A DNA stretch of 40,262 bases, taken from NCBI GenBank assembly GCA_038226175.1, contig JBBRQP010000019.1, positions 1 through 40,262 on the forward strand. Reading direction: 5' to 3'. Within the stretch, counting starts at the first letter, position 1. Each line of letters opens with the position of its first letter. The DNA is from JBBRQP01 sp038226175 (lineage in GTDB: Bacteria > Cyanobacteriota > Cyanobacteriia > Gloeobacterales > Anthocerotibacteraceae). A model generated the notes under the pieces. The model ran no database searches and was not told where the DNA came from. It was given only the letters and a program-made list of their open reading frames with translations. Positions 28,875 to 36,407 of the stretch are shown piece after piece. The translations under genes were made by a program, and so were the position numbers.

Positions 28875-31712
28875 ATGACCAAGCCTGAAGTACGGGCGGC
28901 ATTACTGCGTTTAGGTCAGGCAGTGATGATGGAGTTAGCAGGTCGGGTGGTGCCCTTACAAGCTAATTGGGCAATATTAAACTCATTGCCACAGTTACAG
29001 CAACCTAAGTATGGGTTAGATGATTTGTTGGGTGAACTGATTAGTCAGGGTCAAGACCCAGCTGCGGTCTTTGCACAGTTACTCTCGCCCTCATCAGCTT
29101 TGATGATTCGCCGCTGGTGGCAGCGACCTAGTGCGCCCTGGACAGAGGCGATGTCAGCTTTACCCAGTGTGGATGAGGTGTATCGGTCTACCCAACAGGC
29201 GATTGAGGAGTGGTTCATGGCTGGACTAGCACAACCTAATTATTTGCCGAGGCGGGTGATTGCAAGTACGCCGGGAGTGGGTAAGACTGAAGCCTTAGCT
29301 CGGGTTTTATCTGAGCGGATGCAGATATGGCAGGGGTCAGCTCAGGCTGATTTAGCTAATCAGTTACAACAGGAGATTCTAGCGTTAGAAACTAGCCAGT
29401 CTTCAGCACAAGATTACGCGCGGCTGGAGCACTTACGCAAAAAGCGGGATGCCTTAACTCAGCTTTACCAAGACACTTTGGGTGGGTCTTTATTAGTCCT
29501 ATTCCCGAATCGGGAAGCCCTCGCTCAGTTCCAGAATCGGTTGCTCTTATTAAATGGTGGGACTTTACCCAATTGGTTAGCCCTACGCACGGGACGGGAA
29601 GTCCCTAACCCAGAACTTACTAACCGTGAACAGATGGGGGGTGATTCCCTCGTCTGTGCTCACCATCAACCCGTGTCCTTGGTTGGGACACAACGTCATA
29701 GTCCCAGTGCTTTAGCTTGTAGTCATTGTTTTTGGGGACAGGAGGGACGCTGTGGATTCTTGGACTCTATCAAGGCCGCTCATTTAGCTCCAGTGGTACT
29801 AGCTACAGCTGATGCGGTACTCAATGCTAGTAATGAATTAGGACAATTTACCCAGGTGGTGATTGATGAGGGTTTACCCCATCACCTCTACGAAGCAGTA
29901 GAAATTGGTCAGCATTTACCCCAACTTTTGCAGAATCTCCGCACGGGGATTGAACTTAGGCTCTGGGATGAACTTTATACTACAGATATTCTGAAGCAGT
30001 TACTCGCGGTAATAGGAGAACTAGAAACTGCTCGGATGCGCTTTAGACAGGCTACCCCTGAGGAGTTAAGTCAGCAAGGTAAACAGGTTACCGCTTGGAT
30101 GGACAGGGAGCGTATTAAGGCTTGGTTAGTAGCTTTAGAACACTTACCTCTTAAACCCCTGCGTTGGGACATGGACAAATTGGAACTGGTGGCGGCTTCC
30201 CATTATCCTTGGGAGCGACCCCGCTATGCCCGAGGCTCCCAGGGGTTATTTCTCCATCAAGAAAGTTATGGGGAAGAGCAGGATTTAGCCTTTGATACCC
30301 TTCCCTTACGGGCGACGGATGCCCTATTGGAGGAACTATATCAGGCTATTGATCAGGGGTTAGCGGGTAGTAATTTGACATTTGAAGCAACTAAGTCAGA
30401 TGCCATTGCTATACATCTGTACCGTCCCTATCATCATTTGATTGACCTATTGACTAAATGTCGTGTCTTGAATCTGGATGCCACGCCTAACGAGACTTTA
30501 CTACAGGCTTTTTTACCGGATATTCAGATTCAACGCTATGATGCCGCTCTCAATGTGGAAATATTCCAGATTCTTAGTGCGCCCATGGGTAAAGCCAGTG
30601 AGGAACAATTAAAATGCATAATCCCAGCTCTTGAGGTCTTAGGTCAACAGCAACCTGTTTTACTGATTACCCATAAGGCGGGTGTGGATTATCTGGAGAA
30701 GCAGAGTCAACCATTACCAAATCTAATTCAGGTGCGCGGTGCGGATGGTAAATCCCATCGAGCCGGGTGGTTTGGCTATCATGACCGTGCCTTTGATGAC
30801 CCCCTAATGAAAACGGCTAAGACGCTTGTTCTAGCAGGAGGGTATACCCCAAATATTGGTCATTTGGAGCGGTTAGCTCGAATGCTGGAACGCTACCTAG
30901 CAGTGAAAAAACGCTCACTCTCCCAAGCCCAGACACAACCCTACCGTATTCACAGCTATGGCCCTCAGGAATACCAACTTGTCGAAGCCTGTCAGGATGC
31001 TCTACTTGATGACCTGATTTACCAGGAACGCACTGCGGCCTTACTCCAAGCCCTTAATCGTCCTCGTCCCGCGCGTAGTAAACACAAATTACAGGTCATT
31101 TTATACCGGGCTGACCCTGTCCCTGCTCCCTACAACCGCTATGTCCAGGTGTTGGGGTCTATCGAAGAACTGTTTAGTGTGAGTTTACCCATGAGAAATA
31201 AAGCGAATGCGGTACGTCTGCTGGCAGCTTGGGAGAAACATGGAGCAGTCATCCTCGACTACTTCATCGAACACTGGGTCTTACCTACGGCTCGGGAAGT
31301 GCAACGGTTAGCTGGTGGGTCGCGGGGTAGAGCAGGTTCCATCACCCGCGCGATGGCTTGGTTTAGTAGTCAAGTCCTACCCCAATTACAGCAACAGCAA
31401 CCTTTGACCCGTGACCATCCCGCTTTCCAAAAAGCTCTTGCCCGAGCAGCTCAAGTCTACTTTGATGTCACTCCCGTCCTCCCACCCCTTCCCATCAATG
31501 AAGAAGCGATGGTCTATTATTGGCAGAGTCGGTATCGCTATGGCAATGCTTCAGAACGGCTCGTGACTTGGTTATGTACCCGTCATTTATCTAGTGAACT
31601 GCAAGCAGCTTTAGAGAGTATTCAACCGATTCAAGAGGTATTTACCAGCTTACGCAGTCAGCGGCAGGTCAGTCGCCCACCCTGGCACAAGGGCAGGAGG
31701 GCAAGTCCATGA
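28875..31712 (+). CDS. CyRepA1-type replication protein, helicase part (continuation after TGA)
   Basis: 945 residues if started at ATG 28875, but there is no ribosome binding site, and the frame equals that of the preceding gene 18 bp earlier. It opens with the tail of the TOPRIM-like domain. Then comes a helicase/ATPase with STPGVGKT (131-138), a Cys/His cluster (CSHCFWGQEGRC), the Walker B-like QVVIDEGLPHHL, and LNLDATPNETLL as motif III. This is the layout of CyRepA1 Rep proteins on cyanobacterial plasmids and integrative elements. Without readthrough or correction the product would lack the N-terminal primase-like part. The stop overlaps the next ATG by 4 bp. Confidence 0.8.
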   Translation: MTKPEVRAALLRLGQAVMMELAGRVVPLQANWAILNSLPQLQQPKYGLDDLLGELISQGQDPAAVFAQLLSPSSALMIRRWWQRPSAPWTEAMSALPSVDEVYRSTQQAIEEWFMAGLAQPNYLPRRVIASTPGVGKTEALARVLSERMQIWQGSAQADLANQLQQEILALETSQSSAQDYARLEHLRKKRDALTQLYQDTLGGSLLVLFPNREALAQFQNRLLLLNGGTLPNWLALRTGREVPNPELTNREQMGGDSLVCAHHQPVSLVGTQRHSPSALACSHCFWGQEGRCGFLDSIKAAHLAPVVLATADAVLNASNELGQFTQVVIDEGLPHHLYEAVEIGQHLPQLLQNLRTGIELRLWDELYTTDILKQLLAVIGELETARMRFRQATPEELSQQGKQVTAWMDRERIKAWLVALEHLPLKPLRWDMDKLELVAASHYPWERPRYARGSQGLFLHQESYGEEQDLAFDTLPLRATDALLEELYQAIDQGLAGSNLTFEATKSDAIAIHLYRPYHHLIDLLTKCRVLNLDATPNETLLQAFLPDIQIQRYDAALNVEIFQILSAPMGKASEEQLKCIIPALEVLGQQQPVLLITHKAGVDYLEKQSQPLPNLIQVRGADGKSHRAGWFGYHDRAFDDPLMKTAKTLVLAGGYTPNIGHLERLARMLERYLAVKKRSLSQAQTQPYRIHSYGPQEYQLVEACQDALLDDLIYQERTAALLQALNRPRPARSKHKLQVILYRADPVPAPYNRYVQVLGSIEELFSVSLPMRNKANAVRLLAAWEKHGAVILDYFIEHWVLPTAREVQRLAGGSRGRAGSITRAMAWFSSQVLPQLQQQQPLTRDHPAFQKALARAAQVYFDVTPVLPPLPINEEAMVYYWQSRYRYGNASERLVTWLCTRHLSSELQAALESIQPIQEVFTSLRSQRQVSRPPWHKGRRASP

Positions 31713-31960
31713 AACCTACTTTTGCCCGCACTGAAGATATGGCAGCTCAACTTGGCGTGTCTGCATCCTGTCTCAAGCGGTGGCGGGTGGACATGATTGA
31801 GGGAGCACATTATACCCTTGTCAATCCCAGAGTTACCCTCTACAACATAGAACTAGTCTGTGATTGGGTGGTTAACCGGAATGCTCCCCAGGCACATCAA
31901 CGAGCCATAGAAATATATTTAAAATCTCTCCCTTCAAATCGCAGCAAAAGAGCTCAATAG
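31709..31960 (+). CDS. Small helix-turn-helix protein, excisionase-like
   Basis: 83 residues. FARTEDMAAQLGVSASCLKR, followed by WRVDM, is a MerR/Xis-type winged helix; NIELVCDWVVNRNAPQAHQR follows. Its start overlaps the rep stop (ATGA), so it is co-translated with Rep. It converges on the integrase gene with a 22-bp gap. That position and its size suit a recombination directionality factor, though a Rep-associated regulator is also possible. Confidence 0.65.
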   Translation: MKPTFARTEDMAAQLGVSASCLKRWRVDMIEGAHYTLVNPRVTLYNIELVCDWVVNRNAPQAHQRAIEIYLKSLPSNRSKRAQ

Positions 31961-31982
31961 ACATTGCATAATGAGCATCCCT

Positions 31983-33104
31983 TTAAAACTCTGGCAGTCT
32001 GGGGCGACTGTTCACACTTCCGGCATAGTTCTGGTAGAGGGTCTGCACATCATGACCTGTAAGTTGGGCAACCATCACAGGGTTCATGCCTAGTTCTAAA
32101 GCATGGGAAATTAGCGTAGCGCGGGTTGTGTACGGTTTCCGGTAGTCAATTTTGAGAGACTGCAAAATGCTTTTCCAGGGTCGAGAGCGGAAATTATGGG
32201 CACTAATCGGCTTGCCTTGAGGACTCAGAAATACTAGTTGATCTAGATTTACTGGAAGGGGTCTACGGTTTTGAAGAAGTTGCTGTAATCGCGGAGGTAA
32301 TGTTAAAGTTCGGGTCTTACCTGTCTTCGTCCCTTGACGCACTCCCGCCGTGAGCGTCTCCCCAATCCAAATCGTTGTGCAATCGGCACTGATATGCTTC
32401 CATTGCAGACCAATACATTCTGAAGTCCGGCATCCGGTTCCAAATAAAAAAGCTACATAATCCGCATAGGGAGAATGGTAAGGGTGTTTTCTGAAGGCGA
32501 GGATAATGGCTTCAATCTCATCTTTAGTAAACGGTTTAGGAGGTTGCTTAACGGAGGACTTGATATGAATGTCCGTCCAGGGATTTTCCTTTAAATGACC
32601 AGCTTTAATCGCCCAGACCCAAGCACCCTTAATAAGGATCTGGCGGATGCGAATCGTGTCTGCTTGTAGTTTTTGGTCTTTAAACCATTGGGTAAATTTT
32701 TGGGCTTCAGCCACCCCAACCCGGCTTGCTGCCCGGCCTTCAAAGAAACGCTCAAGGTAGCCTAGTGTGGCATTATACTCCTGTTTGATGGTTTTTGGGG
32801 AAACTATTTTGCTCTTATGTTCCATAAATTGCTGGAAGAGTGCAACTACAGAAATTTGAGTATTTTGAGTATCGAGTTTAGGCTTGTACTTCTTTAAGGT
32901 AGGGTCAAAGTTATCTGAGGCTAGATCCAGTTCAATCCGATTTGCCTTTTGCTGAGCGGCTTTCTGATTGATAGGGGAGTTGGGTAGACCAATCGCCAGG
33001 GTATATTGCTTGGTCAGGTAACGCCAGCGCAGCCTTAGTCGCCCCCGAAACTCTTCGACTGTGACCGTTCCTTTAGAAGCTTTTTTTTGTGTATCAAGAT
33101 CCAT
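31983..33104 (-). CDS. Tyrosine recombinase / integrase
   Basis: 373 residues. The N-terminal arm-binding part includes EFRGRLRLRWRYLTKQYTLA. The core-binding SAM-like domain contains LQADTIRIRQILIKGAWVWA. The catalytic domain has FLFGTGCRTSECIGLQWKHI (Arg box I), the TTRATLISHAL box II Arg, and QLTGHDVQTLYQNYAG with the nucleophilic Tyr. Box II has Ala where most relatives have His right after the Arg. It is the typical site-specific integrase of cyanobacterial islands and lies at the edge of the element, next to tRNA-Thr. Repeated 11-bp sites overlap its start region. Confidence 0.9.
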   Translation of the reverse strand: MDLDTQKKASKGTVTVEEFRGRLRLRWRYLTKQYTLAIGLPNSPINQKAAQQKANRIELDLASDNFDPTLKKYKPKLDTQNTQISVVALFQQFMEHKSKIVSPKTIKQEYNATLGYLERFFEGRAASRVGVAEAQKFTQWFKDQKLQADTIRIRQILIKGAWVWAIKAGHLKENPWTDIHIKSSVKQPPKPFTKDEIEAIILAFRKHPYHSPYADYVAFLFGTGCRTSECIGLQWKHISADCTTIWIGETLTAGVRQGTKTGKTRTLTLPPRLQQLLQNRRPLPVNLDQLVFLSPQGKPISAHNFRSRPWKSILQSLKIDYRKPYTTRATLISHALELGMNPVMVAQLTGHDVQTLYQNYAGSVNSRPRLPEF

Positions 33105-33182
33105 GTTTGATACTCAAACAGTTGACTTATGGCTATGGTAGCCAATTTCAAGCCTTAGCGTGATACTCAAATGATACACAAA
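33086..33182. repeat. Four copies of an 11-bp motif at the integrase start (arm-type sites)
   Basis: TGATACTCAAA at 33108-33118 and 33161-33171 and TGATACACAAA at 33172-33182 lie in the same orientation. The inverse TTTGTGTATCA is at 33086-33096 inside the first codons of int. Clustered sites like these at the end of an integrase gene suit arm-type binding sites of attP, or operators for autorepression. Confidence 0.6.
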
Positions 33183-33277
33183 ACGAGGATAAAGTGCCCA
33201 AAAATGACCTAAAAATATCTTCAATGGGGGGTTGAGTTACACGATGTAGTACCCTTATTTTCATATGTTCTCATAAT

Positions 33278-33302
33278 AAAACCCGCTCTGGTAGCGGGTT
33301 TT
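33278..33302 (-). terminator. Terminator of tRNA-Thr
   Basis: AAAACCCGCT, loop CTGGT, AGCGGGTTTT, with TTATTATG following on the minus strand. It lies 7 bp after the tRNA 3' end. Because the tRNA keeps its own terminator, the element's boundary must lie to the left of 33278, unless the terminator is part of the attachment site. Confidence 0.85.
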
Positions 33303-33309
33303 AGAGATT

Positions 33310-33381
33310 AGCCCCTGATCAGAATTGAACTGATGACCTTTCCATTACGAGTGGAACGCACTACCGCTGTGCTACAGGGGC
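33310..33381 (-). tRNA. tRNA-Thr (anticodon CGT)
   Basis: 72 nt. The 7-bp acceptor stem is GCCCCTG/CAGGGGC with discriminator U. The D arm is GCAC-AGCGGTA-GTGC. The anticodon stem is TTCCA/TGGAA with loop CT-CGT-AA (anticodon at 33346-33348). The T arm is ATCAG-TTCAATT-CTGAT. CCA is not encoded, as is usual in cyanobacteria. It is intact and reads ACG codons. The integrase gene lies on its 3' side. Confidence 0.96.
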
Positions 33382-33465
33382 ATCCTTTGATCCTAGGGTG
33401 TTTTTGCCCCTGCGGTCAAGTCATCATTTTTTTAGATATTAAGATGCGACAGGAAGTGGCTCTCC

Positions 33466-34644
33466 GTGATACCATCCGAAATAACCTCATATTCATTTGA
33501 CGAGACGGATTCCTTGATTCCCATTCTTGACCTCAAACAACAAACCGCTCAATTACAACCGGAAATCGAACGGGCGTTTGCCGAGATTTTGACTAGTGGT
33601 TGGTTTATTTTGGGTAAACAAGGCAGTCAGCTAGAGGCAGAAATCGCCCAGCAGACCCAGACTGCCTATGGTATTGGCGTCGCTTCTGGCACTGATGCGC
33701 TACATCTCGCCCTCAGAGCGTGCGGCATTGGCTCGGGGGACGAAGTCATTACCGCCTCCTTTAGTTTTATTGCGACAGCTGAAGCGATCTCTTATTGTGG
33801 TGCAACGCCAGTTTTTGCTGATATCGATCCGCGCACTTTCAATTTAGATATGGCTTCCGTAGTCGAGAAGATTACCCCTAAAACTCGGGCTATTCTCCCG
33901 GTACATTTATTTGGTCAGGCAGCAGACATGGGCGCTTTGGTAGCCTTGGGTCAGCGCGAACATGTGGCGATTATTGAAGACTGTGCTCAAGCCATTGGCA
34001 CTACCTACGAAGGTCAAGCCGTGGGAAGTTTTGGTTTGGCAGGATGTTTAAGTTTTTATCCGACCAAAAACCTTGGCGCCTTTGGCGATGGTGGCATGGT
34101 TGTCACCTCCTCGCTCGGTTTGCGTGAACGTATTTGCCAATTGCGGGTTCATGGTTCACGCAAAGACCGTTATGCCCATGAAGAAGTTGGTTACACCTCC
34201 CGCTTAGATGAGTTACAAGCTGCAGTTTTACGGATCAAATTACCCCATCTAGCTCAGTGGAATGGTCGCCGCGCCGCGATTGCCGCCTACTACAATGCAA
34301 GTTTTGCTGATTTGCCGGTGATCACACCTTACTGCGCACCCTACTCCAACCACACCTATCATCAATACACCCTGCGGGTTGCCCAACGCGATGATGTTGC
34401 AGCTCAATTAAGAGCTTTAGGGGTAGGCAGCGGTATTTATTACCCAATCCCGATCCACCGCCAGCGCGCTTATCGCGCCTTGGGCTATCACCTAGGAAGT
34501 CTACCCGAGACAGAACGGGCGGCAGCAGAAGTCCTGTCGCTCCCAATTTTTCCGGAGATGACCGATAGTCAGGTCGAGCAGGTCACCGAAATCGTTCATA
34601 AAGTCTTCTGGCAACAATCCGCAGACCCAAGTTTTTCTGGTTGA
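33466..34644 (+). CDS. DegT/DnrJ/EryC1 PLP-dependent aminotransferase
   Basis: 392 residues from a GTG start, with AGGAAG upstream. SGTDALHLAL near residue 74 binds phosphate, EDCAQAIGTTYEG holds the PLP-ring Asp, and SFYPTKNLGAFGDGGM contains Lys201, the Schiff-base lysine. The C-terminal YYPIPIHRQRAYRALGY is typical of the family. These enzymes transaminate nucleotide-linked keto-sugars for surface polysaccharide or lipopolysaccharide synthesis. It is the first chromosomal gene after the tRNA and stands alone. Confidence 0.92.
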   Translation: MIPSEITSYSFDETDSLIPILDLKQQTAQLQPEIERAFAEILTSGWFILGKQGSQLEAEIAQQTQTAYGIGVASGTDALHLALRACGIGSGDEVITASFSFIATAEAISYCGATPVFADIDPRTFNLDMASVVEKITPKTRAILPVHLFGQAADMGALVALGQREHVAIIEDCAQAIGTTYEGQAVGSFGLAGCLSFYPTKNLGAFGDGGMVVTSSLGLRERICQLRVHGSRKDRYAHEEVGYTSRLDELQAAVLRIKLPHLAQWNGRRAAIAAYYNASFADLPVITPYCAPYSNHTYHQYTLRVAQRDDVAAQLRALGVGSGIYYPIPIHRQRAYRALGYHLGSLPETERAAAEVLSLPIFPEMTDSQVEQVTEIVHKVFWQQSADPSFSG

Positions 34645-35127
34645 TACAAGCTGGCGGTGCACAATTAAGAAGATAGTGGTCTTGCTCTGATAAGGCATCC
34701 TTTAATATTCCGTAAAAGAGCCAGTACTCTGCTTATTGTGGCTCATTCCCCAAAAATTTGTACTAGTACTGCATAAGTTCGTTGTTTTGGTATCGTCCGT
34801 AAGAATACTGTCAATAAGGCCTTGCAGGACGATAACCGCTTCGCTCAGGTCTAGCGAGACCTTGGTGTGGACATATATAAGTTGCTTAATTTGCTCCGGG
34901 TCAGGGACACAGCGGCAAAGCGCACGAGAGTTCCTGTTCATCTGCGTAGGGTAATTAAAGCAGGTAATAGCATGATCCGAGCTTATTTTGGAGCTTAGAA
35001 ATGTAAAAGTGCTTCAAAATATCAGTTTAGCGGTTAGCAAATCAGTAATTTATAAAAAGTTCTTGACAGGAATGCCACAATTTTCTACGCTAAATGAGAC
35101 TTCCTTTAGCACGGTTTACTATTAGTA
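34645..35127. other. Intergenic region before rsmH
   Basis: I can support no gene in these 483 bp. A minus-strand frame at 34702-34941 (79 codons) has neither a ribosome binding site nor a recognisable family. The right part (AAAGTTCTTGACAGG at about 35057) contains TTGACA and may hold the rsmH promoter. Confidence 0.5.
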
Positions 35128-36015
35128 GTGTTGTCCCACGAACCTGTCTTATTAGATGAAACGATCACTGCCCTCGCACCGGAGGCTGGGGGAATCTACT
35201 TAGATGCCACAGTTGGCTTGGGTGGACATAGTCGGGCAATTTTAGCAACGGCGGGAACTGAGCTGGTCGCCTTAGATCAAGACCCGCAAACCCTACGCTT
35301 AAGCCTAGAAAATTTAGCTGAATACGGTACACGCATCCAGGGCATAGAAACTAACTTTGCTGATTTTGAACCTCGTACTGTACTAGGTGCAGAATTTATA
35401 GGATTTCAGGGGATATTAGCTGACTTGGGGATGAGTTCTTGGCAATTAGACAACCCAGAACGAGGCTTGAGCTGGCGGTTTACCTCGCCTTTAGATATGC
35501 GTTTGGGCACAGGTAGTATGACGGCGGCTGACTTGATCAACTACGCCCCAGAAAAAGAACTGGCTCGAATTTTTCATGAATATGGTGAGGAACGTCACTC
35601 GCGGCGTATTGCCCATGCCTTAGTCGAACGCAGGGTCAAGCAGCCTTTTACTACTACTACAGAGCTGGCTGAGGCCATTACCAAAACGATTGGTTACGGA
35701 CAACGGATTCATCCAGCAACCCGTGTTTTTCAGGGCTTACGCATCGCCGTCAATGATGAACTTGGCTGTCTGGATCGTTTTTTACTCAAGGCGCCAACCT
35801 GGCTTGCCGTCGGCGGGGTATTGGCAATTATCAGCTTTCATTCCCTCGAAGACCGCCGTGTTAAATGGGCTTTTCGCGAGCAGTCTGGACTCAAAATTTT
35901 AACCCCTAAACCAATTATTCCTAGCCTTGCTGAACAAAAACGCAATCCGCGCGCCCGTTCTGCCAAATTACGTTATGCCCGTCGTCTGGAGGTTACCCAT
36001 GCAGCAGTTAGATAA
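35128..36015 (+). CDS. rsmH: 16S rRNA (cytosine-1402-N4)-methyltransferase RsmH
   Basis: 295 residues. HEPVLLDETI at the start, DATVGLGGHS (SAM-binding motif I), DLGMSSWQLDNPERGLSWR, FQGLRIAVNDEL and IISFHSLEDRRVK are all RsmH (MraW) hallmarks. It methylates C1402 of 16S rRNA in the decoding centre. The start is GTG 35128 (a TTG follows). It heads a cell-division cluster: the next gene starts inside its last codons. Confidence 0.96.
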   Translation: MLSHEPVLLDETITALAPEAGGIYLDATVGLGGHSRAILATAGTELVALDQDPQTLRLSLENLAEYGTRIQGIETNFADFEPRTVLGAEFIGFQGILADLGMSSWQLDNPERGLSWRFTSPLDMRLGTGSMTAADLINYAPEKELARIFHEYGEERHSRRIAHALVERRVKQPFTTTTELAEAITKTIGYGQRIHPATRVFQGLRIAVNDELGCLDRFLLKAPTWLAVGGVLAIISFHSLEDRRVKWAFREQSGLKILTPKPIIPSLAEQKRNPRARSAKLRYARRLEVTHAAVR

Positions 36016-36406
36016 TACCCTTATTCAACGTCGTGTTAGAGTCCCTGTTAGATCTACGCCTGTCATTCCTTTACCTTTAGCTTTGCTCACTCAGGCACGC
36101 GCTATCTTGTTGGTCATCGTACTCGGTGGCATAGGCTGCCTGAGTTTGGGCTATTGGTGGACAGTCAAGACTCAGCAAGACTGGGCGCTAGGCTATCAGC
36201 AGTTACAGCAATTGACCCAGCAGCGGCGCGATTTGGAACACACTACCGCTATTTTGGAAGCGCAACTCACGCAAGGTAGTCATCCGACTTTGGTCGTGCC
36301 CCGTCCTGATCAATTTTTGGTCTTGACCTCATCACCTGCTGAAGTTGTCACACCAGCGCCAGCCCCGCCTTTGCCCTTACCCCAATCTCCTCCTTTGGCT
36401 TACTGA
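35999..36406 (+). CDS. FtsL-like membrane protein
   Basis: 135 residues from ATG 35999, with GGAGG 6 nt before it, overlapping rsmH by 17 bp. A basic N-terminal tail (RRVRVPVRS) is followed by one membrane span (about 36-55, LLVIVLGGIGCLSLGYWW), a coiled-coil-like stretch (QQLQQLTQQRRDLEHTTAIL) and a Pro-rich tail. The topology and position between rsmH and ftsI equal FtsL, which links the divisome to septal peptidoglycan synthesis, but sequence similarity is too low to be sure. Confidence 0.7.
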   Translation: MQQLDNTLIQRRVRVPVRSTPVIPLPLALLTQARAILLVIVLGGIGCLSLGYWWTVKTQQDWALGYQQLQQLTQQRRDLEHTTAILEAQLTQGSHPTLVVPRPDQFLVLTSSPAEVVTPAPAPPLPLPQSPPLAY

Positions 36407-36407
36407 T

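Noticed and set aside
29903..29913. AATTGGTCAGC in the rep gene equals 11 bases of the CRISPR repeat
   Set aside because: Inside a conserved coding region and without further similarity; chance match.
33310..33381. tRNA-Thr 3' end as the attachment site with a copy at the left of the element
   Set aside because: I looked for the tRNA 3' sequence in 1-8000 and found no copy; the tRNA also keeps its terminator.
34702..34941. 79-codon minus-strand frame before rsmH
   Set aside because: No ribosome binding site, no recognisable family, promoter-like region for rsmH next to it.
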